Assembly (NCBI RefSeq): GCF_000972865.1
Contig: NZ_CP011144.1
Span: 1,922,001-1,986,000, forward strand
Direction: 5' to 3'
Origin: Pseudoxanthomonas suwonensis
GTDB lineage: Bacteria > Pseudomonadota > Gammaproteobacteria > Xanthomonadales > Xanthomonadaceae
Length of the DNA stretch: 64,000 nt
Part shown: positions 1-9,276 of the stretch, piece by piece
Layout: the number at the start of each line of letters is the position of its first letter
Numbering within the stretch: the stretch's first letter is position 1
The notes under the pieces: model-generated
Seen by the model: the letters and a program-made list of their open reading frames with translations, nothing else
The model's database searches: none
Told to the model about the DNA's origin: nothing
Made by a program: the position numbers and the translations under genes

Positions 1-1029
1 CGGCACCTTCACCGACAGCACCGCGATCATGCCTTCGCGCATGTCGTCGCCGGAGAGATTGATCTTGGCCTGCTTGGCCAGCCCGTTCTGCTCGATGTAG
101 TTGCTGAGCGTGCGGGTCAGCGCGGCCCGGAAACCGGCCAGGTGGGTGCCGCCGTCCTTCTGCGGGATGTTGTTGGTGAAGCAGAACATCGTTTCCTGGT
201 AGGCGTCGGTCCACTGCAGGGCCACGTCCACCACGATCCCGTTCTGCTCCCCGCTGACCGAGATCACGTTCGAGTGCAGCGGCGTCTTCAGTTGGGCCAG
301 GTGCTCGACGAAGCTGCGGATGCCGCCTTCGTACTGGAAGGTGTCCTGGCGCACGCTTCCATCGGGCGTGCCGCCGCGCTCGTCGATCAGGGTGATCTTG
401 ACCCCGGAGTTCAGGAACGACAGCTCGCGCAGGCGGCGGGCCAGGATGTCGTAGTGGAACTCGGTGTCGGTGAAGATCTCGGCGGCCGGCAGGAAGCGCA
501 GCATGGTGCCGCGCCTGGTCGACGCCTCCAGCTGCTTGAGCGGATACAGCGGCTCGCCCAGCGAGTATTCCTGCTGCCAGTGGTAACCGTCGCGCCAGAT
601 GTCCAGCCACAGGTGCGAGGACAGCGCGTTGACCACCGACACGCCCACGCCGTGCAGGCCGCCGGAGACCTTGTAGCTGTTGTCATCGAACTTGCCGCCG
701 GCGTGCAGCACGGTGAGGATCACCTCGGCCGCCGAACGGCCCTCCTCCTTGTGCGTGTCGACCGGGATGCCGCGGCCGTTGTCGGACACCGCGACCGAGC
801 CGTCCTCGAGGATGCGCACGATGATGTCGTCGGCATGCCCGGCCAGGGCTTCGTCGACCGAGTTGTCGACCACCTCGAACACCATGTGGTGCAGGCCGGT
901 GCCGTCGTGCACGTCGCCGATGTACATGCCCGGGCGCTTGCGGACCGCTTCCAGGCCGCGCAGGACGGTGATCTTGCTGGAGTCGTAGGAATCGTTGCCG
1001 GGGGGGGAACTCGGGATGTGCTCGCTCAT
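1..1029 (-). CDS. gyrB: DNA gyrase subunit B (N-terminal part, cut by window edge)
   Basis: ATPase subunit of DNA gyrase, which introduces negative supercoils with GyrA. The 343 codons present cover the GHKL ATPase domain: [12 protein letters not shown] (metal/ATP Asn-Glu region), DNGRGIPVD, and the ATP-lid glycines [15 protein letters not shown]. The start of the transducer domain follows (QTDAYQ-type region, then [17 protein letters not shown]). The start is the ATG at 1029, giving [20 protein letters not shown], which fits the family N-terminus. The reading frame stays open to base 1, so the C-terminal TOPRIM half lies outside. It is the last member of the leftward dnaA-dnaN-recF-gyrB block, 112 bp after recF, and has its own TATAAT hexamer. 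Confidence 0.97.
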   Translation of the reverse strand, partial: MSEHIPSSPPGNDSYDSSKITVLRGLEAVRKRPGMYIGDVHDGTGLHHMVFEVVDNSVDEALAGHADDIIVRILEDGSVAVSDNGRGIPVDTHKEEGRSAAEVILTVLHAGGKFDDNSYKVSGGLHGVGVSVVNALSSHLWLDIWRDGYHWQQEYSLGEPLYPLKQLEASTRRGTMLRFLPAAEIFTDTEFHYDILARRLRELSFLNSGVKITLIDERGGTPDGSVRQDTFQYEGGIRSFVEHLAQLKTPLHSNVISVSGEQNGIVVDVALQWTDAYQETMFCFTNNIPQKDGGTHLAGFRAALTRTLSNYIEQNGLAKQAKINLSGDDMREGMIAVLSVKVP

Positions 1030-1102
1030 GCCTTCGCCGCAGTCGGGACCGGGCCCGCGGCCGGGTCGGCAGCGGACACCTTAGCTATAGGGTTGACGGC
1101 CG

Positions 1103-1108
1103 ATTATA
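1103..1108 (-). promoter_or_regulatory. Putative gyrB promoter -10 (TATAAT)
   Basis: A perfect TATAAT reads on the minus strand in the recF-gyrB gap, about 75 bp before the gyrB ATG. No good -35 is visible at 16-18 bp, so strength is uncertain. Separate gyrB transcription is an inference from the gap and this hexamer. Confidence 0.5.
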
Positions 1109-1141
1109 CCCCAGCCCGGACCTCTCCCCCGGTCCGCGGGA

Positions 1142-2242
1142 TCAGTCTTCAGCTGCGATCCGGCCCTGTTCCACGTGGAACAGGCGGTAGCCGTCGCGGT
1201 CCACCGCAAGGGCCTGCGGGATCTCGGTGGCGGTGACGAACAGCTGCAGGTCGGGCTGGTCGCGCAGGAAGGCCAGCACCCGCTGCTGGTGTTCCCGGTC
1301 CAGTTCGGACGGCAGGTCGTCCAGGGCAATCACCGGCCATTGCCCGCGCCGGCCGGCGTAATCGCTGGCCTGGGCCAGGAGCATGGCCAGCGCGGTGAGT
1401 TTGGTCTGGCCGCGCGACAGGGCTTCGCGGCCCGGCAGGCCGGCCAGCTGCACACTCCAGTCCGCCCGGTGCGGGCCGACGCCGGTATGGCCGCTGGCGC
1501 GGTCGCGGTCGCGGGCCAGCAGCAGGGCGTCGGCCAGGGAAAGCTCCTGGCGGCGCCAGCCAGGCTGGAAGTCGAGCCCGCGCAGGGCCAGTCCGTCGGT
1601 CAGCCTCCCCGCCACCTCCAGTACACACGGCGCCAGTTCGCCCAGGTACCGCTCACGGAACGCGGTCAGTGTTTCACCCGCCTCGGCCAGTTCGTGATCC
1701 CAGGCGTCGAGCTGGGCGTTGGACCCCCCAGCCTTGAGCAAGGCATTGCGTTGTTTCAGGGCCCGGGCATACCGCCGCCACAGCGGCAGGAAATCCTGTT
1801 CCACGTGGAACAGGCCCCAATCGAGATAGCGACGCCGGTTCTCCGCACCCCCGCTGACCAGGGCGTGGCTGCCGGGCTCGAAGGTCACCACTGCCAGGGC
1901 GGCGCACAGCTGACCGAGATGGGCGACGTCGCGCCCGTCCAGGCGCCCGGTCCATTCCTGACCCGCATGCCGCAGTCCGGCCCGCCGCTGCAACGCGGCT
2001 CCGCCCGCACCCTGCTCCTGCCACTCGACGAAGACCTCCAGTGCCGGCGCATGCTCGCGGATCAGGCCGTCGCGCACCCGGCCACGGAAACTGCGGCCGT
2101 AGGCCATCAGATGCAGTGCTTCCAGCACGCTGGTCTTGCCGGCGCCGTTCGGCCCGGTCAGGAGGTTCAACCCCGGCGCCGGGGCCAGTTCGACCGCCTC
2201 GAAACGCCGCAGGTCGTGCAGAGTCAGGCGGGTCACACGCAC
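1142..2242 (-). CDS. recF: DNA replication/repair protein RecF
   Basis: SMC-like ATPase that, with RecO and RecR, loads RecA on gapped DNA. 366 residues, a normal length. It has Walker A GPNGAGKT (about residues 30-37), an ABC-type signature LSRGQTKLTALAMLLAQ and Walker B/D-loop IALDDLPSELD, the RecF version of LLLDDxxSELD. The start is a GTG at 2242, just after the dnaN 3' spacer. Two perfect parS-like 16-mers lie inside the coding sequence, each read as FHVEQ, so codon choice here may be constrained by ParB binding as well as by the protein. It lies between dnaN and gyrB in the usual order. Confidence 0.97.
   Translation of the reverse strand: MRVTRLTLHDLRRFEAVELAPAPGLNLLTGPNGAGKTSVLEALHLMAYGRSFRGRVRDGLIREHAPALEVFVEWQEQGAGGAALQRRAGLRHAGQEWTGRLDGRDVAHLGQLCAALAVVTFEPGSHALVSGGAENRRRYLDWGLFHVEQDFLPLWRRYARALKQRNALLKAGGSNAQLDAWDHELAEAGETLTAFRERYLGELAPCVLEVAGRLTDGLALRGLDFQPGWRRQELSLADALLLARDRDRASGHTGVGPHRADWSVQLAGLPGREALSRGQTKLTALAMLLAQASDYAGRRGQWPVIALDDLPSELDREHQQRVLAFLRDQPDLQLFVTATEIPQALAVDRDGYRLFHVEQGRIAAED
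1167..1182. promoter_or_regulatory. parS: parS-like site 1 (ParB binding)
   Basis: TGTTCCACGTGGAACA, a perfect 16-bp palindrome. It resembles the known chromosomal parS consensus (TGTTNCACGTGAAACA type). It lies near the 3' end of recF, close to the origin, as expected for parS. Confidence 0.75.
1797..1812. promoter_or_regulatory. parS: parS-like site 2 (ParB binding)
   Basis: A second perfect copy of TGTTCCACGTGGAACA, inside recF, 630 bp from site 1. The repetition of a 16-bp palindrome in one gene argues against chance. Confidence 0.75.
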
Positions 2243-2260
2243 AAGACCACCCCTACAGCA

Positions 2261-2286
2261 CGACGCCCGGCCAGAGCCGGGCGTCG
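2261..2286 (-). other. Stem-loop after dnaN
   Basis: A 10-bp perfect stem (CGACGCCCGG / CCGGGCGTCG) with a 6-nt loop, in the dnaN-recF spacer. No U-tract follows in the minus direction, so it looks more like an mRNA-stability or partial attenuation hairpin than a full terminator. Confidence 0.45.
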
Positions 2287-2290
2287 AATG

Positions 2291-2306
2291 GGTTCCACGT
2301 GGAACA
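2291..2306. promoter_or_regulatory. parS: parS-like site 3 (one mismatch)
   Basis: GGTTCCACGTGGAACA, identical to sites 1 and 2 at 15 of 16 positions. It is non-coding, in the dnaN-recF spacer. Confidence 0.65.
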
Positions 2307-2323
2307 CAGGCGCAGCAGCAAGG

Positions 2324-3424
2324 TCACAGGCGCAGCGGCATCACCACGTGCCGGCACTTGCTGCTGCTGGCCTCGCGGACCAGGGCCGAGGAGTTGGCGT
2401 CGCGCAGCGCGATCACGATGTTCTCTTCGCGCAGCGCACCCAGGGCATCCAGCAGGTAGTTCACGTTGAAGCCGATCGCCAGGTTGTCCACCCGGGTATC
2501 GGCCTCGATCTCCTCCTGCGCCTCTTCCTGCTCGGGATTGTGCGCGTTGATCTTCAACTGGCCCGGGGATATCTCCACCCGCACGCCGCGGTACTTCTCG
2601 TTGGACAGGATCGCTGCACGCTGCAGTGCCGCGCGCAGGACCTCGCGGTCCAGCTTGACTTCCTTCTCCGCGCCGATCGGGATCACCGCCTCGTAGTCCG
2701 GGAAGCGGCCATCGATCAGCTTCGAGGTGAAGGTGACATCGTCGCGCTTGACCCGCACGTGGCTGCGGCCCAGTTCCAGTTCCAGTGCGCGGTCGCCGCC
2801 TTCCAGCAGGCGCTGCAGTTCGGTCACGCCCTTGCGCGGCACGATGATCTGGCGCTTGGCGCCGACCGGCTGTTCCAGCGGGGCCTCGCACAGGGCCAGG
2901 CGGTGGCCGTCGGTGGCCACGCAGCGCAGGGTCTGCTCGCGCAGGTCGAACAACAGGCCGTTGAGGTAGTAGCGCACGTCCTGCTGGGCCATCGCGAACG
3001 CGGTGCGTTCGATCAGCTCCTTCAGCCCGGCTTCCGGGACGCTGATCCGTTCGGTGGCCTCGACCTCGTCCACCGACGGGAAGTCGTTGGCCGGCAGGGT
3101 CGCCAGGGTGAAGCGGCTGCGTCCGGCCTGGACCGTGACCTTGTCGCCGGACTGGCTGACCGTGACCCGGCTGCCGTCCGGCAGGGCTCGGACGATCTCG
3201 AACAGCTTGCGGGCCGGGATCGTGGTTTCGCCGTCCTGCGCGTCGTCGACTGCAGCGCGCGCGATCATCTCCACTTCCAGATCGGTACCGGTCAGCGAGA
3301 GCTGTCCGTTCTGCACCTGCACCAGGAAGTTGGCCAGGACCGGCAGGGTCTGGCGTCGTTCAACCACGTTGACGACCTGGGCCAGGGGTTTGAGAAAGGC
3401 CTCGCGTTGCAGAGTGAAACGCAT
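2324..3424 (-). CDS. dnaN: DNA polymerase III beta subunit (sliding clamp)
   Basis: Ring-shaped processivity clamp that tethers DNA polymerase III and other partners to DNA. 366 residues, the standard length. The N-terminus MRFTLQREAFLKPLAQVVNV and the C-terminal VMPLRL (the MPMRL-type end of the family) are characteristic, with three clamp repeats between. It starts at the ATG at 3424, directly beside the putative origin, and is followed by recF after an 81-bp spacer holding a hairpin and a parS-like site. Part of the leftward dnaA-dnaN-recF-gyrB cluster. Confidence 0.97.
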   Translation of the reverse strand: MRFTLQREAFLKPLAQVVNVVERRQTLPVLANFLVQVQNGQLSLTGTDLEVEMIARAAVDDAQDGETTIPARKLFEIVRALPDGSRVTVSQSGDKVTVQAGRSRFTLATLPANDFPSVDEVEATERISVPEAGLKELIERTAFAMAQQDVRYYLNGLLFDLREQTLRCVATDGHRLALCEAPLEQPVGAKRQIIVPRKGVTELQRLLEGGDRALELELGRSHVRVKRDDVTFTSKLIDGRFPDYEAVIPIGAEKEVKLDREVLRAALQRAAILSNEKYRGVRVEISPGQLKINAHNPEQEEAQEEIEADTRVDNLAIGFNVNYLLDALGALREENIVIALRDANSSALVREASSSKCRHVVMPLRL

Positions 3425-3439
3425 GGGAATCCGTGCCTC

Positions 3440-3690
3440 TACGCTTTGAAGGAATGTGGAATAAATCTAAAAGTGGTGGTGCTGGAGTCGCCCCAAATCT
3501 GTGGAAAACCAAGGCAACCTATTGAATTTAAAATATTTTCTGTGCCGGTCAAGGCTGCGGACAAGTGCCGGTCCGGGGTCGGGACAAGCTGTGGATCGTT
3601 TCCGGCCCTCGATTCTGTCCCCGGTTTATCCCCAGCTCGTCCCCTGTCTATCCCGGGAAATTACCCCAAGCATTCACTCGCCGGGCGTTC
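3440..3690. other. oriC: Putative chromosomal replication origin (oriC) between dnaN and dnaA
   Basis: Non-coding spacer with several DnaA-box-like 9-mers: TGTGGAATA (3455-3463), TGTGGAAAA (3500-3508, one mismatch to TGTGGATAA), TGTGGATCG (3590-3598) and TTATCCCCA (3626-3634, one mismatch to TTATCCACA). An AT-rich tract at about 3519-3542 stands out sharply in this very GC-rich DNA and would suit duplex unwinding. An origin between dnaA and dnaN is established for Xanthomonas; that it works here is inference. Confidence 0.75.
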
Positions 3691-3722
3691 GAATCAACTT
3701 CCGCTTCGTTCCGCAGCCTCGT

Positions 3723-5087
3723 TCACTCGCTGAGCTTGCGGATCAACTTGTCCCAGTCCTCGCGCAACTTGCCATCGGTCTCCATCAGGCTGCGGATCTG
3801 CCGGCAGGCGTGCAGCACCGTGGTGTGGTCACGGCCGGCGAACGCGTCGCCGATTTCCGGCAGGCTGTGCTCGGTCAGTTCCTTGGTCAGGGCCATGGCC
3901 ACCTGCCGCGGCCGCGCCAGCGAACGCGTGCGGCGTTTGGACAGCAGGTCCTTGATCTGCAGGCCGTAGTAGTCGGCCACGGTCTTCTGGATGTTGGGAA
4001 TGCCGATGGCCTGCTGCTGTGCGCGCAGCAGGTCGCGCAGCGTTTCCTGGGCGAACTCGACGCTGATCGAGCGGCCGGTGAAATTGGCGCGGGCGGCGAG
4101 CGTGTTGAGCGCGCCTTCCAGGTCGCGCACGTTGCTGCGCATCTTCTTGGCCAGCAGGAACGCGACCTCGTCGGGGATCTGCGCGCCGCGTTCGTTGGCC
4201 TTGGCCAGCACGATCGCCGCGCGCGTCTCGAAGTCCGGCGGGTCGATCGCCACCGACAGGCCCCAGGCCAGGCGCGACTTGAGCCGCGGCTCCAGGCCGT
4301 CGACTTCGCGCGGGTAGCGGTCGCAGGTCATGATGATCTGCTGGCGGCTGTCGAACAGCGAGTTGAAGGTGTGGAAGAACTCCTCCTGGGTGCGGTCCTT
4401 GCCGGCGAAGAACTGGATATCGTCGATCAGCAGCGCGTCGATCTGCTGGAACTGGCGCTTGAACTGGTCGGCGGTCTTTTCCTGCAGCGCGCGGAAGAAC
4501 GCGCTGTAGAACTGTTCAGAGCGCAGGTACAGCACCCGCGCGCCGGGATTGGCCGCGCGCATCGCATTGCCGGCGGCGAACATCAGGTGGGTCTTGCCCA
4601 GGCCGGTGCCGCCGTACAGCAGCAGCGGATTGTGGGCGCGGTCGCCGGGGCGCTGCGCGGCCTGCCAGGCGGCGGCGCGGCCGAGCTGGTTGCTGCGGCC
4701 CTCGACGAAGTTCTCGAAGGTGTAGTGCGGGTCGAGGTTGCCGTTGAACGGCTCGGCCGGTGCCGGCGTGGCCCGCGTGCTGGCCAGGCCGCCGCTGGCG
4801 GCCGGGGCCAGCGGCCGGGCCGGTTCGGCCGTGCGCGGTCGCGAGCCGATCTCCAGGGCCACGTTCAGGTGGCCGGCGAAATGCTGGGCCAGCTCGCGGA
4901 TCCGCGGCAGGTAGCGGTCGCGGACCTGTTCGACGATGAAGGCGTTGGGCGCGTACAGCACGACGCTGTCCGGCCGCTCCTCGGCCTGCAGGGGTTTGAG
5001 CAACATGTGGATGTCCTCGGCCGGGAATTCGGCTTCGAGGCGTTCCAGACAGCGGGGCCAGGCATCCATTGGACAGGCAAAGCTCAT
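3723..5087 (-). CDS. dnaA: Chromosomal replication initiator DnaA
   Basis: AAA+ initiator that binds DnaA boxes and melts oriC. Domain I is at the N-terminus ([25 protein letters not shown]), followed by a short variable linker. The AAA+ domain has Walker A GGTGLGKT (about residues 159-166) and Walker [11 protein letters not shown]. The DNA-binding signature [14 protein letters not shown] is near the C-terminus. I chose the ATG at 5087 ([10 protein letters not shown], 454 aa). A start at 5069 (MDAWPRC) fits family alignments equally well, and neither has a clear Shine-Dalgarno. The longer frame opening at 5180 would begin inside the promoter. A consensus DnaA box upstream suggests autoregulation. 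Confidence 0.96.
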   Translation of the reverse strand: MSFACPMDAWPRCLERLEAEFPAEDIHMLLKPLQAEERPDSVVLYAPNAFIVEQVRDRYLPRIRELAQHFAGHLNVALEIGSRPRTAEPARPLAPAASGGLASTRATPAPAEPFNGNLDPHYTFENFVEGRSNQLGRAAAWQAAQRPGDRAHNPLLLYGGTGLGKTHLMFAAGNAMRAANPGARVLYLRSEQFYSAFFRALQEKTADQFKRQFQQIDALLIDDIQFFAGKDRTQEEFFHTFNSLFDSRQQIIMTCDRYPREVDGLEPRLKSRLAWGLSVAIDPPDFETRAAIVLAKANERGAQIPDEVAFLLAKKMRSNVRDLEGALNTLAARANFTGRSISVEFAQETLRDLLRAQQQAIGIPNIQKTVADYYGLQIKDLLSKRRTRSLARPRQVAMALTKELTEHSLPEIGDAFAGRDHTTVLHACRQIRSLMETDGKLREDWDKLIRKLSE

Positions 5088-5151
5088 GGGGCGATCGCCG
5101 CGCCGCCAGAGCGTCGCCGGACGACCGCGGGGGTCGGAATTCGGACTCGGC

Positions 5152-5204
5152 AGCCTATCATCGGGCCTGGGTTTCCCCAAGACTTATTCACAGGGCATCC
5201 ACAG
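5152..5204 (-). promoter_or_regulatory. dnaA promoter with adjacent consensus DnaA box
   Basis: On the minus strand, TTGGGG (5175-5180) and TAGGCT (5152-5157) sit 17 bp apart as candidate -35 and -10. Immediately upstream of the -35, TTATTCACA (5184-5192) matches the DnaA-box consensus TTATNCACA exactly, and a second weaker CATCCACAG follows (5196-5204). The arrangement fits negative autoregulation of dnaA or part of the origin; the promoter itself is a weak match. Confidence 0.55.
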
Positions 5205-5243
5205 CGCGGCGCACGCCCTCTGGCCGCCACCTTCCGGGCCAGC

Positions 5244-5272
5244 TTGACCGGGGAGGTCGGCCGCCCTAGAAT
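5244..5272 (+). promoter_or_regulatory. Promoter of rpmH-rnpA-yidC
   Basis: TTGACC (-35) and TAGAAT (-10) with an ideal 17-bp spacer, 38 bp before the rpmH ATG. This is one of the best sigma-70 matches in the window, as expected for a ribosomal-protein promoter. Confidence 0.75.
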
Positions 5273-5310
5273 TTCCGGTTCTTTCGATCCGAATACAGCC
5301 GAGTGCCGCC

Positions 5311-5451
5311 ATGGCCACCAAGCGCACCTTCCAGCCCAGCAACCTCAAGCGCAAGCGCGACCACGGATTCCGTGCCCGCATGAAGACCGCCGACGGCCGC
5401 AAGATCCTGGCGCGTCGCCGCGCCAAGGGCCGCAAGCGCCTCAGCGCCTGA
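5311..5451 (+). CDS. rpmH: 50S ribosomal protein L34
   Basis: 46-residue, very basic ribosomal protein of the large subunit. It starts [20 protein letters not shown] and ends AKGRKRLSA; the TFQPSxLKRxRxHGFRARM signature is diagnostic. Start and stop were worked out directly from the bases. It heads the rightward rpmH-rnpA-yidC-mnmE block, divergent from dnaA, under a strong promoter. Confidence 0.98.
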   Translation: MATKRTFQPSNLKRKRDHGFRARMKTADGRKILARRRAKGRKRLSA

Positions 5452-5525
5452 TCGCTGCCCGTCCCCTGCCCCGCGCCCTGTGTGCGGGACGCGCGGGGAA
5501 TGGCCGCCGCGATCCGCAACACCCG

Positions 5526-5960
5526 ATGACCTCCGACCCGCGCGCGCGATTCCCTCGCAGCGCGCGGGTTCGTTTGCGCGCCGAATATACCGCCGTGTTC
5601 GAGCACGGCCGCCGGTCCGGCGATGCCCTGCTCGGCCTGCACTGGGCGCCTGGCCCGCAGCCGCCGCGGCTGGGCCTGGCGGTGTCGCGCAAGGTCGATC
5701 CGCGCGCGGTCGGCCGCAACCGGATCAAGCGCATCCTCCGCGAAGCGACCCGTCGGCTGCGTCCGCAGCTGGCCGGCGGCGACTACGTGGTGGTCGCGCG
5801 CCCGGCCGCCGGCCGCGCCAGCCGCGGGCAGATCCTCGAGGCCTACCTGAAGCTGCTGCGCCGCGCCGGCGCATTGCCCGGCCCGGCCGCCGGCGTCACA
5901 ATGCCCGCGGCCGTTTCGCCAGAATTCCCGACCCCTTCTTCTTCCACGCCGGACACCTGA
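5526..5960 (+). CDS. rnpA: Ribonuclease P protein component
   Basis: Basic protein subunit of RNase P, which helps the catalytic RNA remove 5' leaders from pre-tRNAs. The ATG at 5526 gives [16 protein letters not shown], 144 residues, with the family signature [29 protein letters not shown] (positions about 48-76; RNR is the RNA-binding core). The C-terminal 25 residues are low-complexity Pro/Ala/Ser and probably dispensable. Only 22 bp separate it from yidC, leaving no room for the yidD gene found at this place in many proteobacteria. Confidence 0.95.
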   Translation: MTSDPRARFPRSARVRLRAEYTAVFEHGRRSGDALLGLHWAPGPQPPRLGLAVSRKVDPRAVGRNRIKRILREATRRLRPQLAGGDYVVVARPAAGRASRGQILEAYLKLLRRAGALPGPAAGVTMPAAVSPEFPTPSSSTPDT

Positions 5961-5982
5961 GCCGGCCGAGCCTGCCTGCCCG

Positions 5983-7686
5983 ATGAACCAGACCCGCGTA
6001 TTCCTGATCCTTGCCTGGCTGATGGTGGCGATGCTGCTGTGGATGGAGTGGGGCAAGGAACAGGCCGCTCCGCCGGCCACCGCGACCACCACGACCACTG
6101 TCGTCGACGGCGACGCGTCGGTCCCGGCCGCGGTACCCGCCGCGACCGCCGGCAGCGATGCCGCCGTGCCCACCGCGACCGCGCCGCCGCCCACCGCCGT
6201 GGTCGCCGCCGCACCCGCCGCCGGCGCGACCCGGGTCAGCGTCCGCACCGACGTGCTGGACCTGGTCCTGGACGGCGGCAGCGTGCTGCAGGCCGACCTG
6301 CTGCAGTTCCCGCAGAGCCGCGAGCCGGGCAGCGCGCCGGTGCGGCTGTTCGATGCCGACCCGGCGCACTTCTACGCGGCCCAGGCCGGCTGGGTCAGCG
6401 CCAGCGGCGCCGCCCCCACCCACCAGTCCGGTTTCGTGCCGGAAGGCGCAGAGCGCGCGTTCGTCCTGGCCGACGGCCAGGACCGGCTGGAGGTGCCCTT
6501 CGTCTGGCACGGTCCGGACGGGGTCAGCATCCGCCGCACCTACGCCCTGACCCGCGGCTCCTACGCGGTGGAAGTGCGCGACGAGATCGTCAACCAGGGC
6601 AGCGCGCCCTGGCAGGGCCAGGTCTACCGCCAGCTGATCCGCAAGCCGCCGGTCATCGAGCGCGGCTATACCCGGCCGGAGTCCTTCAGCTTCAACGGCG
6701 CGGCCTGGTATGACGGTGACTACCAGCGCCGCAAGTTCGACGAGGACTACCTCGAGGACGGCCGCGTCAATGCGCAGACCGACCGCGGCTGGATCGCGAT
6801 GCTGCAGCACCACTTCTTCAGCGCCTGGCTCCCCGAGGGCCAGCAGCGCACCACGATTTCGCTCGATGCCCCGGCCAGCGGCGCGCTGGTGCGCGAACTC
6901 GGCGAGGCCGTGCAGGTCGCCCCGGGCGCGACCGCCACCACCCAGGCGCGCCTGTACGTCGGCCCGAAGCTGGTCTCGCAGATCCGCGCCCAGCAGGTGC
7001 CGGGCCTGGAGCGCGCGGTCGACTACAGCCAGTTCTCGATCCTGGCCATCCTCGGCGAGGGCCTGTTCTGGGTGCTGAGCCACCTGTACGGCCTGTTCGG
7101 CAACTGGGGCTGGGCGATCATCGGCCTGGTGGTGCTGGTCAAGCTGGTGCTCTATCCGCTGTCGGCGGCGCAGTACAAGAGCTTCGCCAAGATGCGCAAG
7201 TTCCAGCCGCGCATCCAGCAGCTCAAGGAGCGCTACGGCGACGACAAGCAGAAGTTCCAGACTGCGATGATGGAGCTGTACAAGAAGGAGAAGATCAACC
7301 CGATGGGCGGCTGTCTGCCGATCCTGGTGCAGATGCCGGTGTTCCTGGCGCTGTACTGGGTGCTGGTGGAGTCGGTGGAGCTGCGCCACGCGCCGTGGAT
7401 CGGGTGGATCCAGGACCTGACCGCGCGCGACCCGTACTTCATCCTGCCGGTCATCAACGTGGCGGTGATGTGGTTCACCCAGAAGCTGCAGCCGGCGCCG
7501 GGCATGGACCCGATGCAGCAGAAGATGATGCAGTTCATGCCGGTCGCCTTCGGCGTGATGATGGCGTTCTTCCCCGCCGGCCTGGTGCTGTACTGGGTCA
7601 CCAACGGCGCGCTGGGCCTGCTGCAGCAGTGGTGGATGATGAAGAAGCACGGCGAGCCGGCAGCGAAGGCCAGCCCGGCCAAGTGA
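5983..7686 (+). CDS. yidC: Membrane protein insertase YidC
   Basis: Inner-membrane insertase that works alone or with SecYEG. 567 residues. The N-terminal membrane anchor ([20 protein letters not shown]) is followed by an Ala/Pro/Thr-rich linker and the large periplasmic beta-domain. The conserved Oxa1-type core starts near residue 350 ([20 protein letters not shown]). The core includes the cytoplasmic hairpin ([19 protein letters not shown]), then [23 protein letters not shown] and the last helices ([16 protein letters not shown]). The basic tail is short. Followed by an intrinsic terminator. Confidence 0.97.
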   Translation: MNQTRVFLILAWLMVAMLLWMEWGKEQAAPPATATTTTTVVDGDASVPAAVPAATAGSDAAVPTATAPPPTAVVAAAPAAGATRVSVRTDVLDLVLDGGSVLQADLLQFPQSREPGSAPVRLFDADPAHFYAAQAGWVSASGAAPTHQSGFVPEGAERAFVLADGQDRLEVPFVWHGPDGVSIRRTYALTRGSYAVEVRDEIVNQGSAPWQGQVYRQLIRKPPVIERGYTRPESFSFNGAAWYDGDYQRRKFDEDYLEDGRVNAQTDRGWIAMLQHHFFSAWLPEGQQRTTISLDAPASGALVRELGEAVQVAPGATATTQARLYVGPKLVSQIRAQQVPGLERAVDYSQFSILAILGEGLFWVLSHLYGLFGNWGWAIIGLVVLVKLVLYPLSAAQYKSFAKMRKFQPRIQQLKERYGDDKQKFQTAMMELYKKEKINPMGGCLPILVQMPVFLALYWVLVESVELRHAPWIGWIQDLTARDPYFILPVINVAVMWFTQKLQPAPGMDPMQQKMMQFMPVAFGVMMAFFPAGLVLYWVTNGALGLLQQWWMMKKHGEPAAKASPAK

Positions 7687-7714
7687 CCGCCGCCGTCCGC
7701 CGCGTCCCCGCAGA

Positions 7715-7738
7715 AACCCGCCTGACCGGCGGGTTTTT
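7715..7738 (+). terminator. Intrinsic terminator after yidC
   Basis: AACCCGCC / GGCGGGTT, an 8-bp stem with loop TGACC, followed by a run of T. It separates the rpmH-rnpA-yidC unit from mnmE. Confidence 0.85.
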
Positions 7739-7759
7739 GCTGTGCCAGACTTTCCCGCG

Positions 7760-9112
7760 ATGAACCGCCCGCCCGCCGGCAACGACACCATCGCCGCCAT
7801 CGCCACCGCGCCCGGTGCGGGCGGGGTCGGCATCGTGCGCCTGTCCGGGCCGCGCGCGCTGGAGATCGCCCGCGTCCTGGCCGGCCGCGAGGCGCTGCCG
7901 CGACGCGCGTTGCGCGCGGTGTTCGCCGATGCCGCCGGCGAGCCGATCGACGACGGCATCGTCCTCGCCTTCCCCGGACCGCACAGCTTCACCGGCGAGG
8001 ACGTGGCCGAACTGCAGGCGCACGGCAGCCCGGTGCTGCTGCGCCGGCTGGTCGAGCGCTGCTGCGAGCTCGGCGCGCGCCCCGCGCGCCCGGGCGAGTT
8101 CAGCGAACGCGCCTTCCTCAACGGCAAGCTCGACCTGGTCCAGGCCGAGGCCATCGCCGACCTGATCGCCGCCGCCGACCTGCGCGCGGCGCGCGCGGCG
8201 CGGCGTTCGCTGGAAGGCGTGTTCTCGCGGCGGATCGAGAGCGTCGCCGCCACCCTGCTGCGGTTGCGGATCCACGTGGAGGCGGCGATCGACTTCGTCG
8301 ACGAGCCGATCGAGACGCTCGGCATCGGCCAGGTGCGCGCCGACCTGGCACGCCTGGGCGATGACCTGCGCATCCTGCTGGCCGAAGCCGAACGCGGCCG
8401 ACGGCTGCGCGACGGCCTGCACGCGGTGCTGCTGGGCCCGCCGAATGCGGGCAAGAGCTCGCTGCTCAACGCGCTGGCCGGCGACGCGCGCGCGATCGTC
8501 GCCGACATCGCCGGCACCACCCGCGACGTGCTGCGCGAGACCGTGCGCATCGACGGCCTGGAGCTGGAACTGTCCGACACCGCCGGCCTGCGCGAGGGCG
8601 GCGACGCGATCGAACGCGAAGGCATGCGCCGGGCGCACGCGGAGCTGCAGCGCGCCGACGTGGCCCTGCTGGTGCTGGACGCGCGCGACCCGCAGGCCGG
8701 CCGCGCCGCGCTGGAGCAGGCCTCGGCCGGCGTGCCGGCGCGGCTGTGGATCCTGAACAAGGCCGACCTGGCGGACGCCGCCGCCCGCCCGGCGGCGGCC
8801 GACGAGGTCCGGGTCTCGGCCCTGACCGGCGCCGGCCTGGACGCGTTGCACGCGGTGCTGCGGAACCTGGCCAGTGGTGGCGCGCCGGAAGCGGCCGAAG
8901 GCGAGTTCAGCGCGCGCACCCGCCAGGTCGAAGGCCTGCGCGCGACCCTGGACCACGCCATGGCCGCCGCCGCCGAGCTGTCCGCCGAACGCATGGAACT
9001 GGCGGCCGAGGAGCTGCGCCTGGCGCACCAGGCGCTGGGCCGGATCACCGGCCAGACCAGCGCCGACGAACTGCTCGGCCACATCTTCTCGAGCTTCTGC
9101 ATCGGCAAGTAG
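7760..9112 (+). CDS. mnmE: tRNA modification GTPase MnmE (TrmE)
   Basis: GTPase that, with MnmG, installs 5-carboxymethylaminomethyl groups on U34 of certain tRNAs. The ATG at 7760 ([19 protein letters not shown]) fits the family N-terminus; a GTG 18 bases upstream keeps the frame open but overlaps the terminator area. 450 residues: N-terminal tetrahydrofolate-binding domain, then the G domain with GPPNAGKS (226-233), [15 protein letters not shown] and NKAD, and the invariant C-terminal CIGK ending, whose Cys is catalytically essential. Confidence 0.97.
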   Translation: MNRPPAGNDTIAAIATAPGAGGVGIVRLSGPRALEIARVLAGREALPRRALRAVFADAAGEPIDDGIVLAFPGPHSFTGEDVAELQAHGSPVLLRRLVERCCELGARPARPGEFSERAFLNGKLDLVQAEAIADLIAAADLRAARAARRSLEGVFSRRIESVAATLLRLRIHVEAAIDFVDEPIETLGIGQVRADLARLGDDLRILLAEAERGRRLRDGLHAVLLGPPNAGKSSLLNALAGDARAIVADIAGTTRDVLRETVRIDGLELELSDTAGLREGGDAIEREGMRRAHAELQRADVALLVLDARDPQAGRAALEQASAGVPARLWILNKADLADAAARPAAADEVRVSALTGAGLDALHAVLRNLASGGAPEAAEGEFSARTRQVEGLRATLDHAMAAAAELSAERMELAAEELRLAHQALGRITGQTSADELLGHIFSSFCIGK

Positions 9113-9200
9113 CGTGCCGGCGCTTGACCGTCGTCACGTTTTCACGGCCGCCGGGGCCTGGCCGGCGGACCGGCGGCGCTTGTGGCCGGCCCCGTCGCGG

Positions 9201-9230
9201 TTGACAATCCCGGACGGATTGCGCGATCTA
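9201..9230 (+). promoter_or_regulatory. Putative promoter of the TonB-domain lipoprotein
   Basis: Perfect -35 TTGACA (9201-9206) with a weak -10 GATCTA 18 bp later, 47 bp before the next ATG. Confidence 0.4.
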
Positions 9231-9276
9231 GGGGGCGCCATCCGGCCGTATTGTGCTTTTCCACGGGGGATTACCA

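Noticed and set aside
2261..2286. Full intrinsic terminator between dnaN and recF
   Set aside because: The hairpin is good but no U-tract follows, and recF probably needs read-through from dnaN.
1175..3733. Long plus-strand open frame (852 codons) opposite recF and dnaN
   Set aside because: It lies antisense to two certain genes, has no family resemblance, and is the kind of shadow expected at this GC content.
5088..5180. dnaA start at 5180
   Set aside because: The extra 31 residues have no similarity to DnaA and would cover the promoter; the family N-terminus fits 5087 or 5069.
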